Assembly: GCA_900546715.1 (NCBI GenBank)
Contig: UREA01000012.1
Location: 1 to 39,106, forward strand
Length of the DNA: 39,106 nt
Origin: an uncultured Mycoplasmatota bacterium
Lineage (GTDB): Bacteria > Bacillota_I > Bacilli_A > RF39 > UBA660
Direction: 5' to 3'
In this document: piece after piece, positions 1 through 7,999 of the stretch
Layout: each line of letters opens with the position of its first letter
How positions within the stretch are numbered: the stretch's first letter is position 1
The notes under the pieces: model-generated
What the model saw: the letters and a program-made list of their open reading frames with translations, nothing else
The model's database searches: none
Told to the model about the DNA's origin: nothing
Position numbers and translations under genes: made by a program

Positions 1-23
1 CTAATGATACTGATTATGAATTA

Positions 24-26
24 TAA
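24..26 (+). other. In-frame TAA stop within the PriA N-terminal coding frame
   Basis: Positions 3-23 and 27-56 are in the same frame and both look like PriA DNA-binding-domain sequence; the segment after the stop aligns by eye with the PriA pattern of a charged strand followed by 'LN-E-L-D-G'. The stop replaces a codon that is commonly Lys or Gln at this place. A single-base change (AAA or CAA to TAA) would explain it. It could be a real nonsense mutation, strain variation or an assembly error near the window edge. Confidence 0.6.
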
Positions 27-56
27 GAGATTATTAGAATAGAAAATGAAGAACTT

Positions 57-2012
57 GTGTTAAATAAAGAATTGATGGATGTTGGTGAGTATTTATCTAG
101 TATTACTTTATGTAATTTAATAACTGCTTATCAAACTATGTTACCAAGTAGTTTAAAGATAAAAAGTCAAAAACATAATTATGATATATATGATGAATTT
201 GTTACTATTAAAGATATAAATAAAGCTGATGAGTATATAAATAAGTATAAAAATAGAAAAAAACAAATAGAAGTATTAAATAAATTAAAAAGTGGTAAAC
301 TAGATAAAAAAGAAATTAGTAGTAATGTATTTAAGAGTTTAAAAGATGAAGATTTAATAGAAATAGAGAAAGTTAGTAAATATCGTATTAATATAGATAA
401 TACTTCTTTAGTTAAAAAAGAATTAACTAAAGAACAAGAAAGTGTTTTTAATAGTGTTGATTTTTCTAAACATGATACTTATTTACTTTATGGTATTACA
501 GGTAGTGGTAAAACTGAAGTTTATATTAAATGGATTGAAAGGGTTATAAATAATGGTAAAACAGCAATTATGTTAGTTCCAGAGATTGGCCTAACTACGC
601 AGATTGCCAAAAGGTTTTATGAGGCATTCGGGGGAGATGTAGCGATATTTCACTCATCACTTTCTGAAGGGGAAAAGTATGATGAATACTTAAAGATACT
701 TCGTGGTGAAGTCCATGTTGTTGTAGGTACTCGTAGTGCAGTATTTGTTCCTCTTAAAAATTTGGGAGTTATTATTATTGATGAAGAAGATAGTGGTAGC
801 TATAAACAAGATAATAATCCTAGATATCATGCTAGAGATATAGCTATATACCGGGGAAAATATAATAATATTCCTGTTGTGTTAGGTAGTGCTACACCTT
901 CTTTAGAAAGTAAAGCTAGAGCTGATAAAGGGGTATATAAATTGCTTAAACTTACTAAAAGAATAGGTAATGCAAAACTTCCCAATGTATATTTAGTAGA
1001 TATGGAAGAAGAAATGAAAAAAAGAAACACTATTTTTAGTGAATTATTGCAAGAAAAAATTAAAGATAGGTTAGAAAAGCATGAACAAATAATACTTTTA
1101 CTAAATAGAAGAGGTTTTTCAACATTTATTACATGTAGTAACTGCGGCTATACATATAAGTGTCCTAATTGTGATATTACCCTAACTTATCATAAATCAA
1201 CCAATAATTTGATATGTCATTATTGTGGATATCAGAAAAAAAGAGATGAAGTTTGTCCAAATTGTGGTGAGGACGGTCTAAATTATTATGGTTTAGGTAC
1301 TGAAAAATTAGAAGAGACAATAAATAGTATGTATCCAGGGATTAGAGTTGTTAGAATGGATCAAGATACTACGAGAAATAAAGGTTCTCATGAAAAAATA
1401 ATAAATGATTTTAAAGAATATAAATATGATTTGTTACTTGGAACACAAATGATTAGTAAGGGGCTTGATTTTCCTAAAGTTTCTTTAGTTGGGGTAATAA
1501 ATGCTGATACCACTTTAAATTTGCCAGATTATAAAAGTAGTGAAAATACTTATTCACTATTAAGTCAAGTTGCAGGTAGAGCAGGCAGAAGTGATATTCC
1601 CGGTGAAGTTATAATTCAAACATTTAATCCGGATAATTTTTGCCTAAACTGTGTTAAAGAGAATAATTATGATAAATTTTATCTTGGGGAAATGCAGTTT
1701 CGTAAAACTTTAAAGTATCCGCCATATTACTATATGGTAGGTTTAAAAATAATTGGTAAGGATTATGAAAAAACACTAGAAAATGCTAAAAAAGCTAAAT
1801 ATTATTTAACTAAGAATTTAAATAAAGACACAATTGTTTTGGGTCCAACTACCGCAGCAATACTTAAATTTAATAATGAATACCGGATGCAAATAATTAT
1901 TAAATATAAGTTTGATGATAAACTTATGAATACTTTAAAAGAACTTGATAATATATTTACAGGTATTAAAGATAGTTATTTAGAAATAGATTTTAATCCT
2001 TTACGGATTTAA
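57..2012 (+). CDS. priA: Primosomal replication restart helicase PriA (5' end interrupted)
   Basis: PriA is the 3'-5' superfamily 2 helicase that reloads the replisome at stalled forks. The helicase part is complete: Walker A GITGSGKTE at about residues 146-154, motif II at 242-245, the paired zinc-binding cysteines (C360, C363, C369, C372, C387, C390, C400, C403) and the C-terminal domain. The readable ORF starts at a GTG at 57 and gives 651 aa, short of the usual 730-800. Upstream the same frame still reads like PriA (NDTDYEL, a TAA at 24-26, then EIIRIENEEL), so the true gene extends left of the window and is broken by that stop, or the base is a sequencing error. Motif II reads DEED where PriA normally has DEEH. 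Identity is sure; the start is not. Confidence 0.93.
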   Translation: MLNKELMDVGEYLSSITLCNLITAYQTMLPSSLKIKSQKHNYDIYDEFVTIKDINKADEYINKYKNRKKQIEVLNKLKSGKLDKKEISSNVFKSLKDEDLIEIEKVSKYRINIDNTSLVKKELTKEQESVFNSVDFSKHDTYLLYGITGSGKTEVYIKWIERVINNGKTAIMLVPEIGLTTQIAKRFYEAFGGDVAIFHSSLSEGEKYDEYLKILRGEVHVVVGTRSAVFVPLKNLGVIIIDEEDSGSYKQDNNPRYHARDIAIYRGKYNNIPVVLGSATPSLESKARADKGVYKLLKLTKRIGNAKLPNVYLVDMEEEMKKRNTIFSELLQEKIKDRLEKHEQIILLLNRRGFSTFITCSNCGYTYKCPNCDITLTYHKSTNNLICHYCGYQKKRDEVCPNCGEDGLNYYGLGTEKLEETINSMYPGIRVVRMDQDTTRNKGSHEKIINDFKEYKYDLLLGTQMISKGLDFPKVSLVGVINADTTLNLPDYKSSENTYSLLSQVAGRAGRSDIPGEVIIQTFNPDNFCLNCVKENNYDKFYLGEMQFRKTLKYPPYYYMVGLKIIGKDYEKTLENAKKAKYYLTKNLNKDTIVLGPTTAAILKFNNEYRMQIIIKYKFDDKLMNTLKELDNIFTGIKDSYLEIDFNPLRI

Positions 2013-2083
2013 CATCTATTTATCAAAAATATGTTTTATAAATTATAAAAATATGATAGAATTATTATTAGGAGGAATAAATT

Positions 2084-2632
2084 ATGGTGTGGATTATTTT
2101 AATAATAGTAGTTGTTTTAATTATTGCTTGGGCATTTGCAACTTATAATAAACTAGTAGATTTGCGAAACCGAGTTAAAGATCAATGGGCTCAAATCGAT
2201 GTTCAACTAAAAAGAAGATTTGATTTAATCCCTAATTTAGTAGAAACTGTTAAAGGTTATGCTAAACATGAATCTGAAACTTTAGAAGCAGTAATTGAGG
2301 CAAGAAATACTTATGTTTCAGCCACAACACCTGAAGCACAAATGAAGGCTGATGGTGATCTTGAAAAAGCAATATCAAAATTATTTGCTTTAACTGAGTC
2401 TTATCCAGATTTAAAAGCAAATACTAATTTCCAACATTTGCAACAAGAATTAACTGAAACAGAAAGTAAAATTGCTAGTGCTAGACAATTTTATAATGAT
2501 ACAGTTTTAATGTATAATAATAAAGTTGAAATGGTACCAAGTAATATTATTGCTTCATTATTTAAATTTAAAAAAGAAGCTTTCTTTGAAGCAAATGAAA
2601 CTGAACGTGAAAATGTTCAAGTTAAATTCTAA
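2084..2632 (+). CDS. lemA: LemA family membrane protein
   Basis: LemA family protein of 182 aa, the normal family length. One N-terminal membrane segment (about residues 2-19) is followed by the signature region with NRVKDQWAQIDVQLKRR and DLIPNLVETVKGYA, then long helices forming a bundle outside or along the membrane. The molecular role of the family is not settled. The start is an ATG preceded by AGGAGGAA at ideal spacing. The gene sits 35 bp before a DUF2207 protein; LemA/DUF2207 pairing is common in Firmicutes and suggests a joint envelope function. A short hairpin with a T-run (2631-2652) overlaps the stop codon and may reduce read-through into the next gene. Confidence 0.9.
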   Translation: MVWIILIIVVVLIIAWAFATYNKLVDLRNRVKDQWAQIDVQLKRRFDLIPNLVETVKGYAKHESETLEAVIEARNTYVSATTPEAQMKADGDLEKAISKLFALTESYPDLKANTNFQHLQQELTETESKIASARQFYNDTVLMYNNKVEMVPSNIIASLFKFKKEAFFEANETERENVQVKF

Positions 2633-2652
2633 AGGCTGTAAAGCCTTTTTTT
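2631..2652 (+). terminator. Short hairpin with T-run between lemA and the DUF2207 gene
   Basis: AAAGGCT pairs with AGCCTTT across a short loop and is followed by seven T residues; the left arm begins in the lemA stop codon. It may be a weak terminator or attenuator that sets the lemA to DUF2207 ratio. Confidence 0.5.
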
Positions 2653-2666
2653 AAGAGGGTGTTAGT

Positions 2667-4376
2667 TTGAAAAAGATTATATATAGTTTGTTTTTGTTTT
2701 TATTATTTCCGATGGTTTCTTTGGCAGTAAGCTATGATATAGAAGAGTATTATATTAATGCAGAAGTTTTAGAAAACGGAGATGTTTCTGTTGAAGAAAT
2801 CTTCTTAGTTGATGGTACAATGAACGGTTATGAGCTTAATTTGAGTACATCTAGTTCTAAAAGTTCCATTTCTGCTAGTGCTATAAGTAATGTATCAGTA
2901 TCGGGAGCAAATCTTGATAGTATTTCATTTGATACTTTTGCTGAAGATTTCAATGATTTTACATTAGTTAGCTATGCTAGTGTTGGTGATTCTCAAAAAT
3001 ATACTGTTGATAATACTTCAAATGGAGTAAGTATTCGCATGTATTATCCTATTAATAATGAAAAAACAGTTTTTAAAGTTAGTTATACTTTAGAAGATGT
3101 AATTATCATGCATAATGGTTTTGCCGAATTTTACTGGAATTTCTTTAGTGGAGAGTTACAAGACGAAATAAATGATTTAAATATTCGCGTTATTTTGCCT
3201 GGGGTTGATAATAGTAATAATTTCCGTTTTTGGGCTCATGGACCATTATCTGGTGAAGTTCATGATTATAATTCTAATACTAATAATATCGTTATAGCAA
3301 GTATTGATAAATTAGATTCATATGGTACTTTAGATATGCGTATTACTTTTGATGATGCTTTAGTTAATACAAATTTAATTAGTAAACATAGCGATGAAAC
3401 TTTAGATGATATAGTTGCAGAAGAAACAGAAATTGCCGATGAAACTAATGCTTTAAGAAGGGAAGTACAAACCAAATGGAACATTGCCCTTTTTGGAACA
3501 ATTGGCTTTTATGTTTTATTAGCTATTGGCTTTGTCTATATCTATCTTAAATATGATAAAGAATTAAAATCTGATTTTAATCATAAATATAATCGTGATT
3601 TTATTGATGATTATAATGTTGAAGTTGTAGATTATTTGATGAACCATAATGTTACGGAAAATGCCTTGAGTGCTAGCATTATGAATTTAATATATAAGAA
3701 AAATATTAAAGCTGAAGCTATACCTGATAAAAAAGATAGTTATACATTTATATTACTTAATCGGGATAATTTAAATGAAACAGAAAATTCATTAGTTGAT
3801 TTTCTATTTACAACTGTTGGTAATGATAATACTTTTACAACTATTGAGCTAAAGAAATATGCAAGTAATGCAACAACCTGTAGAGACTTTATGAGTAGTT
3901 ACACTAATTGGAAAAACAAAGTAACTAAAGATGGCCAATCTCAAAATTTCTTCGAGAAGAAAAGAAATTATATATGGATACCTTTTGTATTACTAATTTA
4001 TTCAATAATTTTACTAACATTTATATCAAGTAATAATATTGAATTGTTTCTGGGTATTCTAACTATATTCTTCGCTATAATCTTTATGATTTATGCTATT
4101 GCTTGTACTAAAAAAACTAAAAAAGGTATTGAACATTTCGCCAAATGGAAAGCTTTTAAAAATTTCTTAAATGATTTTGGTAATTTTAGTATTAAAGAAT
4201 TACCAGAAATTGCTTTGTGGGAAAGATATTTAGTTTATGCTACAGTCTTTGGCCTTGCTGATAAAGTAGAAAAAGCGATGAATGTTAAAATCACAGAATT
4301 TACTGATATTAATTCTGCCGATTATATTATGTTTACCCATATTCATAATATGCATATGGCAAGCATCATATCTTAA
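2667..4376 (+). CDS. DUF2207 family predicted membrane protein (C-terminus cut by an in-frame stop)
   Basis: DUF2207 family protein. A signal peptide (about residues 1-20) is followed by an extracellular beta-rich domain, a membrane segment at about 272-294, a cytoplasmic domain, and a membrane hairpin at about 433-478. Family members end in a Ser/Gly-rich tail with GGGFSGGGGFGGGG-like runs. Here the ORF stops at a TAA (4374-4376) just before that tail, but the same frame continues to 4523 and encodes it (separate entry). The gene starts with TTG, preceded by AAGAGGGTG. It follows lemA closely and is probably co-transcribed. Function is unknown; family membership is confident because both the fold order and the lost tail fit. 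Confidence 0.85.
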   Translation: MKKIIYSLFLFLLFPMVSLAVSYDIEEYYINAEVLENGDVSVEEIFLVDGTMNGYELNLSTSSSKSSISASAISNVSVSGANLDSISFDTFAEDFNDFTLVSYASVGDSQKYTVDNTSNGVSIRMYYPINNEKTVFKVSYTLEDVIIMHNGFAEFYWNFFSGELQDEINDLNIRVILPGVDNSNNFRFWAHGPLSGEVHDYNSNTNNIVIASIDKLDSYGTLDMRITFDDALVNTNLISKHSDETLDDIVAEETEIADETNALRREVQTKWNIALFGTIGFYVLLAIGFVYIYLKYDKELKSDFNHKYNRDFIDDYNVEVVDYLMNHNVTENALSASIMNLIYKKNIKAEAIPDKKDSYTFILLNRDNLNETENSLVDFLFTTVGNDNTFTTIELKKYASNATTCRDFMSSYTNWKNKVTKDGQSQNFFEKKRNYIWIPFVLLIYSIILLTFISSNNIELFLGILTIFFAIIFMIYAIACTKKTKKGIEHFAKWKAFKNFLNDFGNFSIKELPEIALWERYLVYATVFGLADKVEKAMNVKITEFTDINSADYIMFTHIHNMHMASIIS

Positions 4377-4523
4377 TCAATGCATTCAGCAATTAATTCA
4401 AGTCAAGTATCTATTAACAGAGCAAACGCCTCATCTTCTATGAGCTCTGGCGGTGGCTTTGGTGGCGGCTTCTCTGGTGGTGGCGGCTTCGGCGGCGGAG
4501 GTCGCAGCGGCGGAGGTTTCTAA
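4377..4523 (+). pseudogene. Detached Ser/Gly-rich C-terminal tail of the DUF2207 protein
   Basis: Reading on in the frame of the upstream gene after its TAA gives about 48 codons: a Ser/Asn-rich segment, then SSMSSGGGFGGGFSGGGG, ending GRSGGGF and a TAA at 4521-4523. This is the typical DUF2207 C-terminus. No Shine-Dalgarno site is seen for independent translation, although an ATG lies at 4380. Its Gly codons are mostly GGC and GGT, giving a GC-rich patch (about 4447-4517) in an AT-rich region. The simplest reading is one gene split by a nonsense mutation (perhaps CAA to TAA) or a sequence error. Confidence 0.75.
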
Positions 4524-4526
4524 TTT

Positions 4527-4559
4527 AAATACAGTTTTATTAACTGTATTTATTTTTTT
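4527..4559 (+). terminator. Intrinsic terminator after the DUF2207 gene
   Basis: AAATACAGTT pairs with AACTGTATTT (10 bp, loop of 5), followed by a T-rich run. It ends the lemA-DUF2207 transcript just upstream of the clpB control region. Confidence 0.8.
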
Positions 4560-4565
4560 ATTAAA

Positions 4566-4592
4566 TTAGCACTCATACTTGACAAGTGCTAA
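4566..4592 (+). promoter_or_regulatory. CIRCE operator (HrcA binding site) upstream of clpB
   Basis: TTAGCACTC, nine bases, then AAGTGCTAA. This matches the CIRCE inverted repeat (TTAGCACTC-N9-GAGTGCTAA) at 17 of 18 arm positions. It overlaps the -35 hexamer of the clpB promoter, the expected place for HrcA repression, so clpB should be induced by heat or protein-folding stress. Confidence 0.92.
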
Positions 4593-4607
4593 TTTTAGTG
4601 TTACAAT
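4579..4607 (+). promoter_or_regulatory. Vegetative promoter of clpB
   Basis: TTGACA (4579-4584), a 17-bp spacer and TACAAT (4602-4607). The -35 box lies within the CIRCE element. A strong AAGGAGGG ribosome site follows before the ATG at 4632. Confidence 0.85.
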
Positions 4608-4631
4608 ACATCATGTAAAAGGAGGGATAAT

Positions 4632-6743
4632 ATGTATCCAAATAATGAAGAAGAATTAAAAGATGTTTTAAATAAATATGGACGGGATATAACTAAGAGT
4701 GTTTTAGATAATAAAGTTGATCCTGTTATTGGTCGTGATGAAGAAATACGTAATGTTATTAGAATATTATCACGCAAAAGCAAAAATAATCCCGTATTAA
4801 TTGGTGAACCTGGGGTAGGTAAAACTGCGATAGTTGAAGGCCTTGCTCAAAGAATTGTTAAAGGAGATGTTCCCAATAGTTTAAAAAATCATACTATTTG
4901 GGAACTCGATTTAGGTGCTTTAGTTGCTGGTGCTAAATATCGTGGTGAATTTGAAGAAAGACTAAAAGCTGTCTTAAAAGAGATAAAGAATAGTGATGGA
5001 AACATTATTATGTTTATCGATGAAATTCACATGATTGTTGGGGCAGGTGATACTGGTGCTATGGATGTATCTAATATGTTAAAACCAATGCTTGCTCGTG
5101 GAGAAATTCATGTTATTGGGGCAACAACCCTAAATGAATATCGAAAATACATAGAAAAAGATGGAGCGTTAGAGCGAAGATTTCAAAAAGTTTTAGTTAG
5201 TGAACCTAATGTAGAAGATACAATTACCATTCTGCGGGGTTTAAAAGAAAGATTTGAAATATTTCATGGTGTTACCATTAAAGATAGTGCCTTAGTTGCT
5301 GCTGCCACTTTATCAGATAGATATATAACTGATAGATACCTACCAGATAAAGCAATTGACCTTGTTGATGAAGCTTGTGCTACTATCAAAATGCAACTTG
5401 ATTCAGTGCCAGTTGAACTAGATGAACTTACTCGTAAAATTATGAGTCTAGAAATAGAACGTCAAGCAATAAGACACGAAAAAGATGAAATAAGTAAAGA
5501 AAGACTTAAAAAAATAGATGATGAATTAGAAGGTTTAAAAGCTAAAGAACAAGAAATGCGTAATAAATGGGAAGTTGAAAAAGAAGTTAAAGATAAAATA
5601 AATAAGAAAAAAGAAGAACTAGAACGTACTCGTTTTGATTTGCAAACTGCTGAAAATAACTATGACCTAGAAACTAGTGCAAGACTTCGCCATGGCACTA
5701 TTCCAAAACTTGAATCAGAATTAAAAACTTTACAAGAAAGTAATCAAAGTAATATCTTATCAGATGTTGTAGATGAAGAAGGTATTGCGGAAATTATTTC
5801 TCGTTGGACTCATATTCCTGTTGCTAAATTAGTAAGTAGTGAAAAAGATAAATTGTTACACTTATTTGATCGCTTAAAGATGAGAGTTATGGGTCAAGAT
5901 GATGCCCTACATTTAGTAAGTGAAGCAATCATTAGAGCAAGAAGTGGCATAAAAGATCCTAATAAACCAATTGGTTCATTCATATTTTTAGGTCCAACTG
6001 GAGTAGGTAAAACGGAAGTTGCTAAAGCTCTAGCTTATGAACTATTTGATGATGAAAGACATATGATCAGAATTGATTGTTCTGAATATATGGAAGCTTT
6101 TAATGTATCTCGTTTAGTTGGAGCTCCTCCAGGATATGTTGGTTATGATGAAGGTGGAGAATTAACTGAAGCAGTCAGAAGAAATCCATATTCTATAGTT
6201 TTATTTGATGAAATCGAAAAAGCTCATAAAGATGTCTTTAATATACTTTTACAAATTCTTGATGATGGTAGACTTACTGATTCTCAAGGTAGAACAGTAG
6301 ATTTTAAAAATACTATTATTATCATGACAAGTAATTTAGGTAGTGAATATATTTTAGAAAATCAAAGTAATGCTAAGGAACTTGTATTAGATGAACTAAA
6401 AAATACATTCCGTCCAGAATTTATCAATCGTATTGATGAGGTAATAGTATTTAATTCTCTAAAGAAAGATACAGTTTATGAAATAGTAGATAAAATTATT
6501 AGTGAATTAAATAAGAGACTTGAACAAAATTACTTACATGTTGAAATCACTAACGAAGTTAAAGACAAAATAGTAAGTGATGCTTACGATGAAAGGTATG
6601 GAGCAAGACCAATAAGAAGATATATTACTAAAAATATTGAAAGCTTAATTGCTCATAAATTAATTGATGCTAATTTAAATGTTGGTTCAACTTTAGTTGT
6701 TGATTTAGATGAGTCTGGTGAATTTATAATAAATATTAAATAA
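4632..6743 (+). CDS. clpB: Disaggregase ClpB, form lacking the N-terminal domain
   Basis: ClpB is the hexameric AAA+ disaggregase that works with DnaK to rescue aggregated proteins. Two ATPase modules are intact: the first with Walker A GEPGVGKT (58-65) and Walker B FIDEIH, the second with GPTGVGKTE (454-462) and LFDEIEKAH. The long coiled-coil middle domain (about 265-400) separates ClpB from ClpC and ClpE. At 703 aa it is about 150 residues shorter than usual ClpB (850-870): the N-terminal substrate domain is missing, and the protein begins just before the first ATPase domain. The start is backed by AAGGAGGG, with promoter and CIRCE directly upstream, so this looks like the native form rather than a truncated prediction. 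Regulation by HrcA is strongly implied. Confidence 0.93.
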   Translation: MYPNNEEELKDVLNKYGRDITKSVLDNKVDPVIGRDEEIRNVIRILSRKSKNNPVLIGEPGVGKTAIVEGLAQRIVKGDVPNSLKNHTIWELDLGALVAGAKYRGEFEERLKAVLKEIKNSDGNIIMFIDEIHMIVGAGDTGAMDVSNMLKPMLARGEIHVIGATTLNEYRKYIEKDGALERRFQKVLVSEPNVEDTITILRGLKERFEIFHGVTIKDSALVAAATLSDRYITDRYLPDKAIDLVDEACATIKMQLDSVPVELDELTRKIMSLEIERQAIRHEKDEISKERLKKIDDELEGLKAKEQEMRNKWEVEKEVKDKINKKKEELERTRFDLQTAENNYDLETSARLRHGTIPKLESELKTLQESNQSNILSDVVDEEGIAEIISRWTHIPVAKLVSSEKDKLLHLFDRLKMRVMGQDDALHLVSEAIIRARSGIKDPNKPIGSFIFLGPTGVGKTEVAKALAYELFDDERHMIRIDCSEYMEAFNVSRLVGAPPGYVGYDEGGELTEAVRRNPYSIVLFDEIEKAHKDVFNILLQILDDGRLTDSQGRTVDFKNTIIIMTSNLGSEYILENQSNAKELVLDELKNTFRPEFINRIDEVIVFNSLKKDTVYEIVDKIISELNKRLEQNYLHVEITNEVKDKIVSDAYDERYGARPIRRYITKNIESLIAHKLIDANLNVGSTLVVDLDESGEFIINIK

Positions 6744-6772
6744 ACATATTGTGATTTTGCAATATGTTTTTT
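6742..6772. terminator. Terminator between convergent clpB and deacetylase genes
   Basis: AAACATATTG pairs with CAATATGTTT (10 bp), with a T-run on the plus strand and A residues on the other side. It lies between converging genes and may work both ways. Confidence 0.75.
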
Positions 6773-7912
6773 CTATAATAAGTTTTTAAATTTATCTAAA
6801 CTATACTCACGATATACATAAAACCTTTTTAATTTATATGTATTTAATTTATTAGCTTTTTCTTTACCATATATTGTACTTAAACCATAATCATAATATT
6901 TTTTGGCAATATCTATAATCCCTTGATTAAAAGATCCACTAGGATAAGCAATCGAAGTAATTTCTTTGCCTAATATGTTTTCTAATACTTCTTTACTTTT
7001 TTTAATCTCTTCTTCTGCAGTTGTTAAATCAATTTCTCCAAGTTTATAATGATTTACTGTATGAGATCCAATTTCTATTAAACCAGATTTATCTGCATCT
7101 TTAATCATTTCTTCGTCCATATAAACATCAGCTCCAATAGAACCAGTTATTACATAAACATTAGCTTTAAAATTATATTTTTTTAAAATTGGCAATGCAT
7201 TAGTATAAACATCTTTATATGCATCATCAAAAGTAATAATTACTGGTTTATCAAAGGCATAAATATAATCAAGTTCACTTATAAATAATGGTGTATAATT
7301 ATTATCATTTAAATATTTAATTTGTTTATCAAATTCACTAGGTTTAACAAATAATGTCTGAACTCCCCAGGTATCATCAAGTATACCGTGATAAAGTAAA
7401 ATTGGAATATCTTTATTTTCATTATTTCCTAATTTAGTATTAATATCTAACTTATATTTATCTTTTAAATTATCTAAATATTCTAACATTTCATTATCTT
7501 TACAAATATAAGTATTATTTATAAAATAATAATTTTTATAATTGTCTTCTAAATACTTAATGTCTATAAGTAAATTATTTAAATATTCTATATAATCATA
7601 TCTTTTTTTGATGGCATCAACAAATTTAATATCAAGCAATTCAAATGAAAGTACAATATCATTTAAACTATATTTTTCAATTTCATTATCAATTTTTTCT
7701 TTTAAATTATTAATATCTTTTAAGTTATCAATAATATTATAATCTATGTTTTCATTTTCCGAAATTATTTTGTTTAAATACTCAAATGTATCATTACCTG
7801 AATTAGAATAATTTAAAGCATTTTGAATCCTAGCTTCACTAATTTTATTATTAATCAATAATGATATAATTATTCCTATAAGTATTAAAGCTATAACTGT
7901 TTTTTTCTTCAT
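6773..7912 (-). CDS. Membrane-anchored polysaccharide deacetylase (NodB domain)
   Basis: Carbohydrate esterase family 4 protein, expected to remove acetyl groups from cell-wall glycan outside the membrane. Residues 5-21 form a membrane anchor, followed by about 145 residues of charged helical linker, then a NodB domain from about residue 168. Visible motifs are ILLYHGI, TFDD (227-230, catalytic base and metal aspartate), SHTVNH (283-288, metal histidines) and AYPSGSFN. It is transcribed away from cotE from a TAGACA-17-TATAAT promoter. A role in peptidoglycan maturation is likely; a role in the spore cortex is possible from the genome context but not shown. The N-terminal linker was not recognised. 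Confidence 0.87.
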   Translation of the reverse strand: MKKKTVIALILIGIIISLLINNKISEARIQNALNYSNSGNDTFEYLNKIISENENIDYNIIDNLKDINNLKEKIDNEIEKYSLNDIVLSFELLDIKFVDAIKKRYDYIEYLNNLLIDIKYLEDNYKNYYFINNTYICKDNEMLEYLDNLKDKYKLDINTKLGNNENKDIPILLYHGILDDTWGVQTLFVKPSEFDKQIKYLNDNNYTPLFISELDYIYAFDKPVIITFDDAYKDVYTNALPILKKYNFKANVYVITGSIGADVYMDEEMIKDADKSGLIEIGSHTVNHYKLGEIDLTTAEEEIKKSKEVLENILGKEITSIAYPSGSFNQGIIDIAKKYYDYGLSTIYGKEKANKLNTYKLKRFYVYREYSLDKFKNLL

Positions 7913-7934
7913 TTTATCAACCCTTATACTTACA

Positions 7935-7963
7935 ATTATATCGTGTTAGTCTACTTTTGTCTA
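7935..7963 (-). promoter_or_regulatory. Vegetative promoter of the polysaccharide deacetylase gene
   Basis: On the minus strand: TAGACA (7963-7958), 17-bp spacer, TATAAT (7940-7935), about 23 bp upstream of the start codon. Confidence 0.75.
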
Positions 7964-7980
7964 GCATTTGCATATATTTA
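7953..7980 (+). promoter_or_regulatory. Possible mother-cell (sigma-K or sigma-E type) promoter of cotE
   Basis: CATATATTTA at 7971-7980 is one base off the sigma-K -10 pattern CATA-N3-TA and also resembles the sigma-E -10. An AC dinucleotide lies 16 bases upstream, as in sigma-K -35 elements. In Bacillus subtilis cotE is transcribed by both sigma factors. The motifs are short, so this is suggestive only. Confidence 0.4.
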
Positions 7981-7999
7981 ATTAGGAAGGTGATTTAAC

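Noticed and set aside
827..1030. Minus-strand ORF within priA, and similar antisense ORFs within other genes
   Set aside because: They overlap confident genes, have no ribosome sites and are expected by-products of AT-rich coding DNA.
24..4376. Reassignment of TAA to a sense codon to explain the two in-frame stops
   Set aside because: Most genes in the window, including priA itself, end cleanly at TAA with no protein-like continuation, so TAA works as a stop.
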